A stretch of DNA of 47,801 nucleotides, from positions 1 through 47,801 of the forward strand of contig JAUUPT010000030.1 in assembly GCA_030843315.1 (NCBI GenBank). The letters run 5' to 3'. Positions 1 through 8,471 of this stretch are shown one piece after another; position 1 is the first letter of the stretch; each line of letters begins with the position of its first letter. The position numbers and the translations under genes were made by a program. Origin of the DNA: Bacteroidaceae bacterium (GTDB lineage Bacteria; Bacteroidota; Bacteroidia; Bacteroidales; Bacteroidaceae). The notes below the pieces were generated by a model, which was not told the origin of the DNA, made no database searches, and was given only the letters and a program-made list of their open reading frames with translations.

Positions 1-263
1 CCGATTAAACCTAACTGTACGGCTTGATTCTTCATCCGGTAGATATTTCCGATTCGTGCAGAAGCAGACTGGTCTATATGCTAAATGATACCGGCTTCTT
101 GCAATCTCCCGTCCCGGCAGAATATATTGTCAGAGGTTATCGTCAGACCCGAATAGGAAGAATTGTCTTCCAGACTGCAAAATGTATCTACCATAACGAT
201 GGGAGGACGTTGTGGTATCAACTTCAGAATTTCTTCGCCGGATATGATGGGGGGTCGTTTCAT
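1..263 (-). pseudogene. 3-hydroxyacyl-ACP dehydratase-like (hotdog) gene with in-frame stop, cut by window edge
   Basis: The frame starts at ATG 263-261 and overlaps the upstream methyltransferase stop by 4 bp (ATGA), so it belongs to the same operon. The first residues (IPQRPPIVMVDTF) match the N-terminus of the FabZ/ApeI/ApeP-like hotdog dehydratases of aryl-polyene and flexirubin clusters. After residue 60 (RLQEAGII) a TAG at 83-81 stops translation. The same frame then stays open to the window edge and reads HIDQSASARIGNIYRM, the expected family continuation of GIIEHIAQSA. The stop therefore replaces the conserved Glu codon (GAG to TAG is one change), which in FabZ-type enzymes is a catalytic residue. 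No ATG with a suitable context immediately restarts the frame. Either this is a true nonsense mutation or a base-call error; what lies beyond position 1 is unseen. Confidence 0.75.
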
Positions 264-1345
264 TTCAGTTTACATTTTACGATGCTATGACCCAGTCCGA
301 GGTTATCATATATTTCTTCTATCTCCAGTCCGGCTTCCCGGATGCAACGTGACATATCGTCCGAATGGTACATCTTGCTATTGCCGTTTGCCATTGCAGT
401 AAAGTAAATACTGATTTGTGTCAGGCAATATGCAGCAGTTTCGAACTTCTGCCTATCCCAGAAGGTTTCCATGATGAAGAGTCTTCCGCCCGCAGACATT
501 GACTGAGCGGCACGTGACAGAATGCTGATAATTTCCTGCTCGGAGAAGCAGTCCAGGAATTGGCTCATCCAAATGGCATCGAATCCTTTCGGGAAAGGTA
601 CATTCTTGTCGAGAAGGTTTACTCCATACCCATGAATGCGTTCATGGCCGGGAATGCTTTCGGTCTTTTGCTTCATCATTTCCAGTTGTTGGGGCAAGTC
701 CATGATGGTCACTTCTACTTCTTCGTTATACTGTACGCAGCGGGTAGCCCACCTTCCGGTGTTTCCTCCTACGTCGAGCAGGGTACGGGGGGAATGGCTG
801 AATACGATTTCGAGTGCCTGGTCGAAAGAATTGTCGGAATAGAAATGATCGAAGCCAAACCAGCTTTTCTGTACTTGCCCGGGTAAACAGGATAAGCCTT
901 CGTATATCGTAGGCCAGTTTCCCAACTCTTTCAAACCTTCCGGCCGGCCGTTGACCAGCGCTTCTTCCAAATGAAACAGTCCTTTATAATTCACATCCTG
1001 GTTGAAGTCCATATTTACTTGTGCCATTTCGTCGTTCAGCAAGAACCAACCGGCTTTTGCCAACACATACTGATCATCCTTTGCCAACACAGTACCAATG
1101 GTGAGCGAGGCCTCCAGCAGTACTTGTGCAGCATAAAGCGATAGTCCGGTAGTCTGGCTGATTTGTTCTAATGTCCTGCCTTCACGATTGTCGGATAATA
1201 AACGGAATATGCCGAACTTCAGCATTAGGCGTGACACTTGAAATACGATGGGGCCAAAGGCTATTTCTTGTGCCAACCGTTGCGCTTGCACAGCAGTGAA
1301 CCGTTCCTGACTGTATTTCTTTTGTAAAGAAGGAGATAGTTTCAT
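260..1345 (-). CDS. SAM-dependent O-methyltransferase of the aryl-polyene-type cluster
   Basis: A 361-residue class I methyltransferase resembling COMT-type O-methyltransferases. Residues about 20-110 look like the winged-helix dimerisation domain (QISQTTGLSLYAAQVLLEA). The SAM-binding glycine-rich loop LLDVGGNTG is at 189-197, followed by an acidic strand end (IMDLPQQ) and a FDAIWMSQFLDCFS segment typical of motif IV. In aryl-polyene and flexirubin clusters such an enzyme methylates the aryl head group or ring; the acceptor here is inferred, not shown. It sits 15 bp after the acyltransferase gene and overlaps the dehydratase start by 4 bp, so it should be translated from the same message. 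Confidence 0.85.
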   Translation of the reverse strand: MKLSPSLQKKYSQERFTAVQAQRLAQEIAFGPIVFQVSRLMLKFGIFRLLSDNREGRTLEQISQTTGLSLYAAQVLLEASLTIGTVLAKDDQYVLAKAGWFLLNDEMAQVNMDFNQDVNYKGLFHLEEALVNGRPEGLKELGNWPTIYEGLSCLPGQVQKSWFGFDHFYSDNSFDQALEIVFSHSPRTLLDVGGNTGRWATRCVQYNEEVEVTIMDLPQQLEMMKQKTESIPGHERIHGYGVNLLDKNVPFPKGFDAIWMSQFLDCFSEQEIISILSRAAQSMSAGGRLFIMETFWDRQKFETAAYCLTQISIYFTAMANGNSKMYHSDDMSRCIREAGLEIEEIYDNLGLGHSIVKCKLK

Positions 1346-1360
1346 GCAGTTGATGTTATT

Positions 1361-2245
1361 TTATTGGGGCAATTTCCAAAAAGGATAATAGTTGAACCAT
1401 TGTTCGGGATATTGATTGACTATATTCTCTAAAGTATTGACGTACTGTTCCAGTAAGCACTGTTCTGCTCTTTTCTCTTTGGAACCGGTAACCTTCTCCG
1501 CCTGGATGAAATGGAAATGATAAGTCTGTCCGGCCTCTCTCATTGCAAAGTAGAAAACAACCGGAACTTTCATTCGCGATGCCAAAAGAAAAGGGCCGAT
1601 AGGGAAAGATGCTTCTTGCCCCATAAAAGTACAGGTCAGCAGTTTATCTGCATTCAAATAACGGTCTCCCTGAAAACATATATATTCTTTATTATCCAGG
1701 GCTTCTGTTATCTTGAATATATGTGCCAGATTATCTTCATTGACCGGTATTATTTTATAAGGTTGTTTCTGACCGTTCTTTTTCAGTATCTCTTTTATCT
1801 TTTGATGTTCGGCATCGTACATCACTACATTCATTTTCTTACTGTAATCATTGAAAAAGGGAGTTCCGATTTCCCAGTTCCCGACGTGTGCACCGATCAT
1901 GATTACTCCCTGGCCGCTGTCCAGAACATCCAGGAACTCCTGATAATGGCTGAATTTGAAATGATATTTGTCTATCATCCCGTTTCCGATGGCCACCTTG
2001 TCAATGAGTATCTGCCCCAGGCGATAATAGTTCTTCAACAATAAACCTGCCGAACGCACGCGGCTTCGCTTCAATATACGGCGGGCATATTGCCAGATGC
2101 TTCGCGTTGCTTTCGGAGCAAACGGTATGAAATAGAGCACAATCAGAGTCAGAAAACCATAAGCGGCTTTTACACCAAGATACCTGATCATGTAAATGAA
2201 AAACAAGTATCCGGATACACCGCCACGGGTTTTACCTTTCCACAT
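1361..2245 (-). CDS. LpxL/HtrB-family acyltransferase
   Basis: A 294-residue membrane-anchored acyltransferase of the lipid A biosynthesis acyltransferase (LABLAT) family. One hydrophobic segment lies near residues 28-43. The catalytic HX4E motif is intact as H120 (GAHVGNWE) with E125. Family members move an acyl group from acyl-ACP to a lipid or glycolipid; homologues in aryl-polyene and flexirubin operons are thought to attach or esterify the pigment chain in the membrane. It lies 4 bp after the acyl carrier protein gene, which argues that it uses a chain bound to that carrier rather than being the lipid A late acyltransferase. Confidence 0.85.
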   Translation of the reverse strand: MWKGKTRGGVSGYLFFIYMIRYLGVKAAYGFLTLIVLYFIPFAPKATRSIWQYARRILKRSRVRSAGLLLKNYYRLGQILIDKVAIGNGMIDKYHFKFSHYQEFLDVLDSGQGVIMIGAHVGNWEIGTPFFNDYSKKMNVVMYDAEHQKIKEILKKNGQKQPYKIIPVNEDNLAHIFKITEALDNKEYICFQGDRYLNADKLLTCTFMGQEASFPIGPFLLASRMKVPVVFYFAMREAGQTYHFHFIQAEKVTGSKEKRAEQCLLEQYVNTLENIVNQYPEQWFNYYPFWKLPQ

Positions 2246-2249
2246 CCTG

Positions 2250-2507
2250 TTATTCGTTTTTGCCGTCTGACATACGGGTGATGACGAGATTGTAGAAGTC
2301 CTGGAAGGTTTTAATTCCTACAAAGTCTTGTCCGGTTACATTGAAACCGAAGTTCTTCTCAATCAATACTACCATGTCTACCAGGTCCAGGCTGTCTAAT
2401 TCAAGCGTTTGCATGAGCGGAGCGTCCGGCTGGATAAGATCGATGTCTACTTCAAATTCCTCTGATAAGGTTTCTCTTATCTTTTCAATGATTTCTTCGT
2501 TGGTCAT
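2250..2507 (-). CDS. Acyl carrier protein
   Basis: An 85-residue acidic helical protein with the phosphopantetheine attachment motif LELDSLDLVDMV; the modified Ser is S39. Its length and layout are those of a stand-alone type II carrier protein. Placement between the ketosynthase (7 bp upstream) and the acyltransferase (4 bp downstream) marks it as the dedicated carrier of this pathway rather than the primary fatty-acid AcpP, which normally sits beside fabF in its own locus. Confidence 0.93.
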   Translation of the reverse strand: MTNEEIIEKIRETLSEEFEVDIDLIQPDAPLMQTLELDSLDLVDMVVLIEKNFGFNVTGQDFVGIKTFQDFYNLVITRMSDGKNE

Positions 2508-2514
2508 ACTTATA

Positions 2515-3735
2515 TTATTTTACTTTCTTTATAATTAGTGTGGAATTTGTTCCTCCAAATCCGAATGAGTTTGACAGGAAGGTATCAAATTCCGTATTTA
2601 CCCGCTGGGCAGGGATATTCAGTTGGCAAGATGCCTCGTCCGGTTCCTTGAAGTTCAGGTTGGGAGCTATGAAGTTGTTATGCATCATTAAGGTAGAGTA
2701 GATTACTTCGCTGGCACCTGCCATCCACATCTCATGTCCGGTCATCGACTTGGTAGAGGTAACGTATGGGCTGTGGCCTTTGAACACCTCTGCTATCGCT
2801 TTTGCTTCATTCAAGTCGCCTATGGGGGTCGAAGTGGCATGCGCGTTGATATATCCTATTTCATCCAGTGTGATTCCTGCTTCCCGGATGGCCATTTCCA
2901 ATGAGCGTTTCGGGCCGTCTATATTGGGGACAGATATATGCTCTCCATTAGACGAGAATCCATAACCTATAACCTCTGCCAGAATAGGCGCCCCTCGTTT
3001 GATTGCCGATTCGTAGCTTTCCAATACCAGACTGGCACCACCTCCGCTGGGCACAAGCCCGTCTCTGCTTTTATCAAAAGGTCTGGATGCTTTTTGCGGT
3101 TCGGCTTCCAGGGTAGAGAAAGCGCTTAATCCGTCAAAACTACCTACGGAGAAAGGGTTCACTTCTTGTGCGCCACCGCATAAGATGCAGTCTTGCAATC
3201 CCAATTTGATAAGCAGATAGCCCATGCCGATGGCATGAGATCCACTTGCACAAGCTCCTGAAACTGTGAAGTTTATTCCTCTGAGTTTGAATATGACGGA
3301 CAAGTTCATGGATACAGTCGAGTTCATGGACTGGAAGATGGAGCCAGAACCTACCAATACAGTTTTTTTCTTCTCGCGGATAATGTCTACCGCATTGATA
3401 ACCGGTGCCGTGCTGCTGTCGTTTCCATACAGAACTCCCACTTCGTTGGCTTCCAGAAAGGCTTCGTCTATGCCTGCATTCTTAAAAGCCTCTACGGTTG
3501 CCATATATGCATACTCACCTTGTTCGGGCAAGCAGTGGCGTTTCCGTCTGTCTAATAGTTTTTTAAGGTCGGGACGCTCCAGCAGACCGGTTAAGGAAGA
3601 CAGATAACCCAGCTCTTTCCTTTCCGGGTCGATGCCGATTCCTGATTTCCCGTTATATAGCGAATCTTTTACTTCGTCCAGATTCTTTCCGATACATGAG
3701 TAAATTCCCATTCCGGTGATGACAACTCTTCTCAT
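2515..3735 (-). CDS. Beta-ketoacyl-ACP synthase, FabF-like
   Basis: A 406-residue thiolase-fold condensing enzyme that would elongate an ACP-bound chain with malonyl units. All three active-site residues of a KAS I/II enzyme are visible: C162 (SGACASGSH), H299 (NAHATSTPIGD) and H334 (KSMTGHEMW). The C-terminal glycine-rich loop (NSFGFGGTNS) is present. Because the full triad is there, this is a catalytic synthase rather than a chain-length-factor partner. The start overlaps the reductase stop by 4 bp (ATGA), implying coupled translation. Only one condensing enzyme is visible in this part of the operon; others may lie beyond the left edge. Confidence 0.92.
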   Translation of the reverse strand: MRRVVITGMGIYSCIGKNLDEVKDSLYNGKSGIGIDPERKELGYLSSLTGLLERPDLKKLLDRRKRHCLPEQGEYAYMATVEAFKNAGIDEAFLEANEVGVLYGNDSSTAPVINAVDIIREKKKTVLVGSGSIFQSMNSTVSMNLSVIFKLRGINFTVSGACASGSHAIGMGYLLIKLGLQDCILCGGAQEVNPFSVGSFDGLSAFSTLEAEPQKASRPFDKSRDGLVPSGGGASLVLESYESAIKRGAPILAEVIGYGFSSNGEHISVPNIDGPKRSLEMAIREAGITLDEIGYINAHATSTPIGDLNEAKAIAEVFKGHSPYVTSTKSMTGHEMWMAGASEVIYSTLMMHNNFIAPNLNFKEPDEASCQLNIPAQRVNTEFDTFLSNSFGFGGTNSTLIIKKVK

Positions 3736-4484
3736 GTATATAGCCCTCCATTGATTGAAATAACTTCACCGGTGATATAGGAAGCGTTGGGAGATACCAG
3801 GAAGCTTACCAAATCGGCTACTTCTTCCGCTTCTCCAAAACGGCCTGCGGGGATATGCTTTTTCCATTCGTCTTCGTTAATGTCCTTGGTCATTTCCGTA
3901 CGGATGAATCCCGGAGCAACGGCGTTGACGGTGACATGTTTCTTGGCAACCTCTTGAGCCAGGGCTTTGGTTGCAGCAATAATACCTCCTTTTGCAGCAG
4001 AGTAGTTGGTCTGTCCCGGCATTCCTTTGATGCCCGACAATGAAACGATGTTGACGATACGCCCGAAGCGTTTGACCAGCATATTCTTAAGCAAGGCTTG
4101 GGTGACATAAAAGAAACCGTTCAAACCGGTGTTCAGTACTCCGTTCCATTCCTCTTCCGTCATCCAAAGCATCAGGTTGTCTTTGCGGATACCTGCATTA
4201 TTTATCAGCACCTCAATATATTCATCCGGATGCCGGGTGCTCCAGGCACTCAACGTTTCGGATACCGATGCGGAGTTGGTAACATCGAATTTCAGTAATT
4301 CTCCGTTTCCGCCTTCTTCGCGGACCAGCTGCAAAGTCTTTGCAGCCTCCTCGTCATTGCTTTGATAGTTTATCAGCACAGAATATCCCATCTTTGCCAG
4401 TTTTATGCTGACAGCACGTCCTATGCCTCGGCTTCCGCCTGTTATTAATGCGTATTTCATTGATTGTTCATTACATTTTGTCAT
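3732..4484 (-). CDS. 3-oxoacyl-ACP reductase, FabG-like SDR
   Basis: A 250-residue short-chain dehydrogenase that would reduce the 3-keto group formed by the ketosynthase, using NADPH. Visible signatures are the cofactor loop TGGSRGIG, the NNAG motif (INNAGIRKDN), and the catalytic Ser (VSLSG) and YxxxK (NYSAAKGG). The C-terminal SITGEV-type end (ASYITGEVISINGG) is typical of FabG. Two starts are possible: 4484, or 4460, which begins directly with MKYALITGG as most FabG proteins do. The second may be the true one. The gene follows the ammonia-lyase by 4 or 28 bp. Confidence 0.9.
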   Translation of the reverse strand: MTKCNEQSMKYALITGGSRGIGRAVSIKLAKMGYSVLINYQSNDEEAAKTLQLVREEGGNGELLKFDVTNSASVSETLSAWSTRHPDEYIEVLINNAGIRKDNLMLWMTEEEWNGVLNTGLNGFFYVTQALLKNMLVKRFGRIVNIVSLSGIKGMPGQTNYSAAKGGIIAATKALAQEVAKKHVTVNAVAPGFIRTEMTKDINEDEWKKHIPAGRFGEAEEVADLVSFLVSPNASYITGEVISINGGLYT

Positions 4485-4488
4485 TAAC

Positions 4489-6042
4489 TCATTGCCAAAG
4501 GCACGAATTGAATTTCCTCTCTTTTAGATATTTCTCCATAGCTTCTATATCCTTGTATTTGGGAGTATCCTCGGAAAATACGGGAAAGAATGTGCGGATC
4601 TCATTGTATACACAGCGCGATTCCGTGCTTAGTTTTTCTTGTATTTTCAAGCAATCTACAGCCTGTACAATACCCATAAACAAGATACTCATAACCTGGA
4701 AAGAGTTGTTAACGACTGTTTTGGCTATTAGTGCAGAGTTGGTCCCCATGCTTACAATGTCTTGGTTGTCATTGTTGTTCGGAATGCTGTGTACATACAT
4801 CGGATTGGACAATGTCTGGCATTCTGCAGTGGTTGAAGTGGCTGTGAATTGTGAAGCTTGCAATCCGTAATTCAATCCTAATACGCCTAAGTTGACAAAA
4901 GGAGGAAGTATACCGTTGATACGGTCGTGAAACAGATAGTTCAACTGGCGTTCGCAGAGCATGGTCAGTTTGGTAATGGCTATTTTCAGTTTGTCCATCT
5001 CGAAAGACACATAGTCTCCATGAAAGTTTCCACCGTGATATACATTCTGTGTTTCCGGATCAACAATCGGATTGTCGCAGGCCGAATTGATTTCATTAAT
5101 GAGCACTTCTTCCGTGTTCATCAACGCATCATAAACCGGTCCTAATATCTGCGGAGTACACCTTAGCGAGTAATAGGGCTGAACCTTGTGCTCGAAGATT
5201 TTCTCCTCATGCTTACGGCCATACAATTCATTCTCCCTCTTTCGCATGCAATTGCTGTCTGCTGTCCAAGTCCTCATGGCTTCTGCTATTTTTTGCTGCC
5301 CTTTATGGAGCTTGGTTTCATTTAATGGCCGGGAGATAAAATCATCATACGAAGCGGCGATTTCGTTCATCATTACTGAGGCGCATATCGACCAATTTAG
5401 TAATTGCCGGGCATAAATCAGATTGACGATGCCGATGCCGGTCATGACGGAAGTACCGTTTGTAACGGAAAGCCCCTCGCGTATGTGTATGGAAAAAGGC
5501 TTGAGATGATTCTTCTCAAGAACTTCGGCAGTAGGTTGTAGTTGCCCTTGATAGAACACTTCTCCTTCTCCTATCAGAGTTAGAGCCATGTGGGCAAGTT
5601 GCACTAAATCTCCACTGGCACCTACGCTACCGTGTTCCGGTATATATGGAAAGATATTCAGATTGATGAACTTAACAAGTAACTCTACCAATTCTGGATG
5701 TATACCCGACTTCCCTTGAAGGAAAGTGAATAATCGGGCAATCATAGCCGACTTTACATATAGTGGGGGTAATGGTGCTCCCGCTCCGGTGGAGTGGCTT
5801 CTGATGATGTTATATTGTAAATCCACTAATGATTTATCATCGATTCTATATTGTGCCATAGGACCGAAGCCGGTGTTGATTCCGTAAATAATTTTATCAT
5901 TAGAAAAGTCCTCTAAGAAGTGGAAACTTTTATCTACCTCTCGAAAACTCTCATCGGAAATGGTTATCTTTTCATCATCGAACAATAGCTTCTGGAGCGT
6001 CTCCAAATTTATATATTTGCCGACTATCATAGTATACTTCAT
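4489..6042 (-). CDS. Aromatic amino acid ammonia-lyase (HAL/TAL family)
   Basis: A 517-residue MIO-type lyase, first gene of the operon. ATG at 6042 is chosen; an in-frame TTG at 6057 is unlikely. With that start the MIO triad Ala-Ser-Gly is A142-S143-G144 (SVGASGDLVQ) and the catalytic Tyr is Y53 (YGINTGFG), the same numbers as Pseudomonas histidine ammonia-lyase. The substrate pocket is mixed. S82-H83 (RSHSTGAG) is HAL-like, whereas the HAL imidazole-binding Glu414 position is a Gln (DNQDIVSMG, Q427), as in phenylalanine/tyrosine lyases. No hut genes are nearby; the neighbours are polyene enzymes. It most likely deaminates tyrosine (or phenylalanine) to the aryl starter acid. The substrate is inferred. 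Confidence 0.85.
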   Translation of the reverse strand: MKYTMIVGKYINLETLQKLLFDDEKITISDESFREVDKSFHFLEDFSNDKIIYGINTGFGPMAQYRIDDKSLVDLQYNIIRSHSTGAGAPLPPLYVKSAMIARLFTFLQGKSGIHPELVELLVKFINLNIFPYIPEHGSVGASGDLVQLAHMALTLIGEGEVFYQGQLQPTAEVLEKNHLKPFSIHIREGLSVTNGTSVMTGIGIVNLIYARQLLNWSICASVMMNEIAASYDDFISRPLNETKLHKGQQKIAEAMRTWTADSNCMRKRENELYGRKHEEKIFEHKVQPYYSLRCTPQILGPVYDALMNTEEVLINEINSACDNPIVDPETQNVYHGGNFHGDYVSFEMDKLKIAITKLTMLCERQLNYLFHDRINGILPPFVNLGVLGLNYGLQASQFTATSTTAECQTLSNPMYVHSIPNNNDNQDIVSMGTNSALIAKTVVNNSFQVMSILFMGIVQAVDCLKIQEKLSTESRCVYNEIRTFFPVFSEDTPKYKDIEAMEKYLKERKFNSCLWQ

Positions 6043-6054
6043 TGATATATACTG

Positions 6055-6062
6055 CAAAAGTA
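6055..6062 (-). promoter_or_regulatory. Candidate -7 element for the polyene operon
   Basis: The minus strand reads TACTTTTG, an exact match to the Bacteroides -7 consensus TAnnTTTG, 12 bp before the lyase ATG. No good TTTG -33 element is visible at the usual spacing, and the leader would be only a few bases long. It is the only match in the 105-bp gap between rel and the operon. Confidence 0.35.
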
Positions 6063-6147
6063 GCTATTTTATATCAATATTAGATAACTATGTAAGATAA
6101 AACTTTCTTTAGATAAATGGTTTTGACCTTATCTTTAAAGGCTCGTC

Positions 6148-8403
6148 CTACTCTTCGAGTCTCGTCACCTGCTTGATGTTCTGTATCTGCTTCAGATTAT
6201 CGCAGATGCTTCGCACGTCATCTACATCATGTACATATAACTGTATTCTTCCTTCAAAAATGCCGTCGGTCGTTTCGATGGTCAGTTTACGGATATTTAC
6301 ATTGAGCTGGCGCGAGATGACCTGCGTCACTTCATTCAGCAGTCCCATGCTGTCTATACCTTTTATATATATGGTGACGAGGAAGGACAAGTCCTTGTGC
6401 GTATCCCATTCGGTGGCGATGATGCGGTTGCCGTAACTGCTCTTGAGGCGGGCGGCAACGGGACATTGGCGCTTGTGGATGATAACTCGGTTGTTCTCGT
6501 CTATATAGCCCAGCACGTCGTCGCCCGGGATGGGGTGGCAACAGTCGGCCATGATATAGTTCTTCGAGATGGTTTCTTCCGTCAGCTTCAATATCTGCTT
6601 GGTGTTAATCTTCTCTTGCGGGGTCTTTTCTTCGGGTTGTTCTTTGGCAGTGTCTTTGCTGTCTTTGTTGCCGAAGGAGAAAGTCAGGAACTTCTTCCAG
6701 TTGGTGCCTTGTTTTTCTTTGAAGGCATTCTTGTCCGCATCGCCCAGTACGAGTTTTTTGCTGCCTACGGCTACAAGCAGTTCGTCGCGGGTATGGAAGT
6801 TATGCAGCTTCGTCAGCTTGTCCAGCGAGGCATCGTCCATGCGGATGTCTTCGTTCTTGAGGAATTCGCCCACTATGTTTTCGCCTTCCTTTTGGTTGGC
6901 TTTCGCTTCTTTGCGCAAGATGGTGGCAATCTTGGCGCGGGCGCGGGCGGTAGTGGCATACACTTCCCATTCAGGCTGCACGCGCTGCGACTTGGAGGTT
7001 AATATCTCTACCTGGTCACCGCTTTGCAGCTTATGGCTGAGCGGAACCAGCTTGTGGTTCACCTTTGCCCCGATGCAGTGGCTGCCGATGTCGGTATGCA
7101 GGGAGAAGGCAAAGTCCAGCGCCGTAGAGTTCTGCGGCATGGTCTTGAGGTCTCCTTTCGGGGTAAATACAAATATTTCCGATGCAAACAGGTTCAGCTT
7201 GATGGTGTCGAGGAAGTCGATGGCATCCGGTTGCGGGTCGTCCAGAATCTCCTTGATGGTACGCAACCATTTCTCCAGTTCGCCTTCGTCCTCGCCGCCA
7301 CCGCCTTCTTTGTACTTCCAGTGGGCGGCAAAGCCTTGTTCGGCAACGTCGTTCATGCGTTCGCTGCGTATCTGTACCTCAATCCACTGCCCGTTGTTGC
7401 CCATCAGGGTGACGTGCAGGGCTTGGTAGCCGTTGGCTTTGGGATGGCTCACCCAGTCGCGCAGGCGGTCGGGGTGCGGTTTGTATATCTTGGAGATGGA
7501 GACGTAGATATCGAAACAGTCGTTCAACTCTTCCTCCATGTTGCGGGGCTCGAAGATGATGCGTACTGCCAGCAGGTCGTAGATTTCCTCGAAGGGCACG
7601 TGTTTGGTCTGCATCTTGTTCCAGATGGAGTAGATGGACTTGACGCGGGCAAGGATGCGGTACTTCATTCCCATCTTGTCCAATTGCTCGCGTATGGGGG
7701 CAGTGAATTCCTTGAATACCTTGTCGCGCTCCACAGCGGTAGCGGCAAGTTTCTCTTCTATTTCGTGATATTCTTCGGGATGTTCGTACTTGAAGCTCAG
7801 GTTCTCCAGCTCGGTCTTGATCTTGTACAAACCCAGGCGGTTGGCAAGCGGAGCGTAGATGTAGAGCGTTTCTCCGGCAATCTTGAACTGCTTGTTGGGC
7901 AGCATGGAACCCAGCGTGCGCATATTGTGCAGGCGGTCGGCTATCTTGATCAGGATCACACGGACATCGTCGGACATGGTGAGCAACAGCTTCTTGAAGT
8001 TCTCTGCCTGTGCCGAAGCACGGTCGCCGAAGATACCGCCTGAGATTTTGGTCAGTCCGTCTACGATCTGAGCTATCTTGGAGCCGAAAATGTTTTCGAT
8101 ATCTTCTACGGTATAATCGGTGTCCTCTACCACATCGTGCAGCAATGCCGAGCAGATAGAGGTGGATCCCAAGCCGATTTCGTTGCACACAATCTTGGCA
8201 ACGGCAATGGGGTGCATGATATAGGGTTCGCCCGAACGGCGCTTGATACCTTTGTGCGCCTGGTTGGCAAAGTTGAATGCTTTGGTTATGATTTCGACGC
8301 GCTTGCGGTGTTTGGTTGCCAAATAGTCGTTCAACAGTTCTTGGAATGCCTGTTCAATCATTTCCTCTTCGGCTTTTTCTTTCTGGCTTACATTCTCATC
8401 CAT
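6148..8403 (-). CDS. Bifunctional (p)ppGpp synthetase/hydrolase (Rel/SpoT)
   Basis: A long RSH stringent-response enzyme, 751 residues from the ATG at 8403; an upstream in-frame start at 8442 would add 13 poorly conserved residues. In order: an HD hydrolase domain with HDVVEDTD and KIADRLHNM, a RelA/SpoT synthetase domain with the PKANGYQALH and AEQGFAAHWKYKEG motifs, a TGS domain (IFVFTPKGDLKTMP) and a C-terminal ACT domain (GLLNEVTQVISRQLNVNIRK). Both catalytic halves keep their signature motifs, so it probably makes and degrades the alarmone. It is the last gene of the parA-parB-DUF5683-mltD-rel string. Confidence 0.95.
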   Translation of the reverse strand: MDENVSQKEKAEEEMIEQAFQELLNDYLATKHRKRVEIITKAFNFANQAHKGIKRRSGEPYIMHPIAVAKIVCNEIGLGSTSICSALLHDVVEDTDYTVEDIENIFGSKIAQIVDGLTKISGGIFGDRASAQAENFKKLLLTMSDDVRVILIKIADRLHNMRTLGSMLPNKQFKIAGETLYIYAPLANRLGLYKIKTELENLSFKYEHPEEYHEIEEKLAATAVERDKVFKEFTAPIREQLDKMGMKYRILARVKSIYSIWNKMQTKHVPFEEIYDLLAVRIIFEPRNMEEELNDCFDIYVSISKIYKPHPDRLRDWVSHPKANGYQALHVTLMGNNGQWIEVQIRSERMNDVAEQGFAAHWKYKEGGGGEDEGELEKWLRTIKEILDDPQPDAIDFLDTIKLNLFASEIFVFTPKGDLKTMPQNSTALDFAFSLHTDIGSHCIGAKVNHKLVPLSHKLQSGDQVEILTSKSQRVQPEWEVYATTARARAKIATILRKEAKANQKEGENIVGEFLKNEDIRMDDASLDKLTKLHNFHTRDELLVAVGSKKLVLGDADKNAFKEKQGTNWKKFLTFSFGNKDSKDTAKEQPEEKTPQEKINTKQILKLTEETISKNYIMADCCHPIPGDDVLGYIDENNRVIIHKRQCPVAARLKSSYGNRIIATEWDTHKDLSFLVTIYIKGIDSMGLLNEVTQVISRQLNVNIRKLTIETTDGIFEGRIQLYVHDVDDVRSICDNLKQIQNIKQVTRLEE

Positions 8404-8471
8404 ACTGTTTCTCCTTTCTTCACTTTCTGCAAAAATAAGCAAATTTCAACATCGAACAAGCATTTGCTCCT

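Noticed and set aside
81..83. TAG as a recoded sense codon
   Set aside because: TAG serves as an ordinary stop for other genes here (for example the kelch gene), so recoding is not supported; mutation or error is simpler.
4489..6042. Histidine-utilisation (hut) locus
   Set aside because: No urocanase, imidazolonepropionase or formiminotransferase gene adjoins, and the neighbours are polyene-type enzymes.
7024..8043. Long plus-strand open frame antisense to rel
   Set aside because: Same reason: it mirrors the Rel coding sequence and has no independent support.
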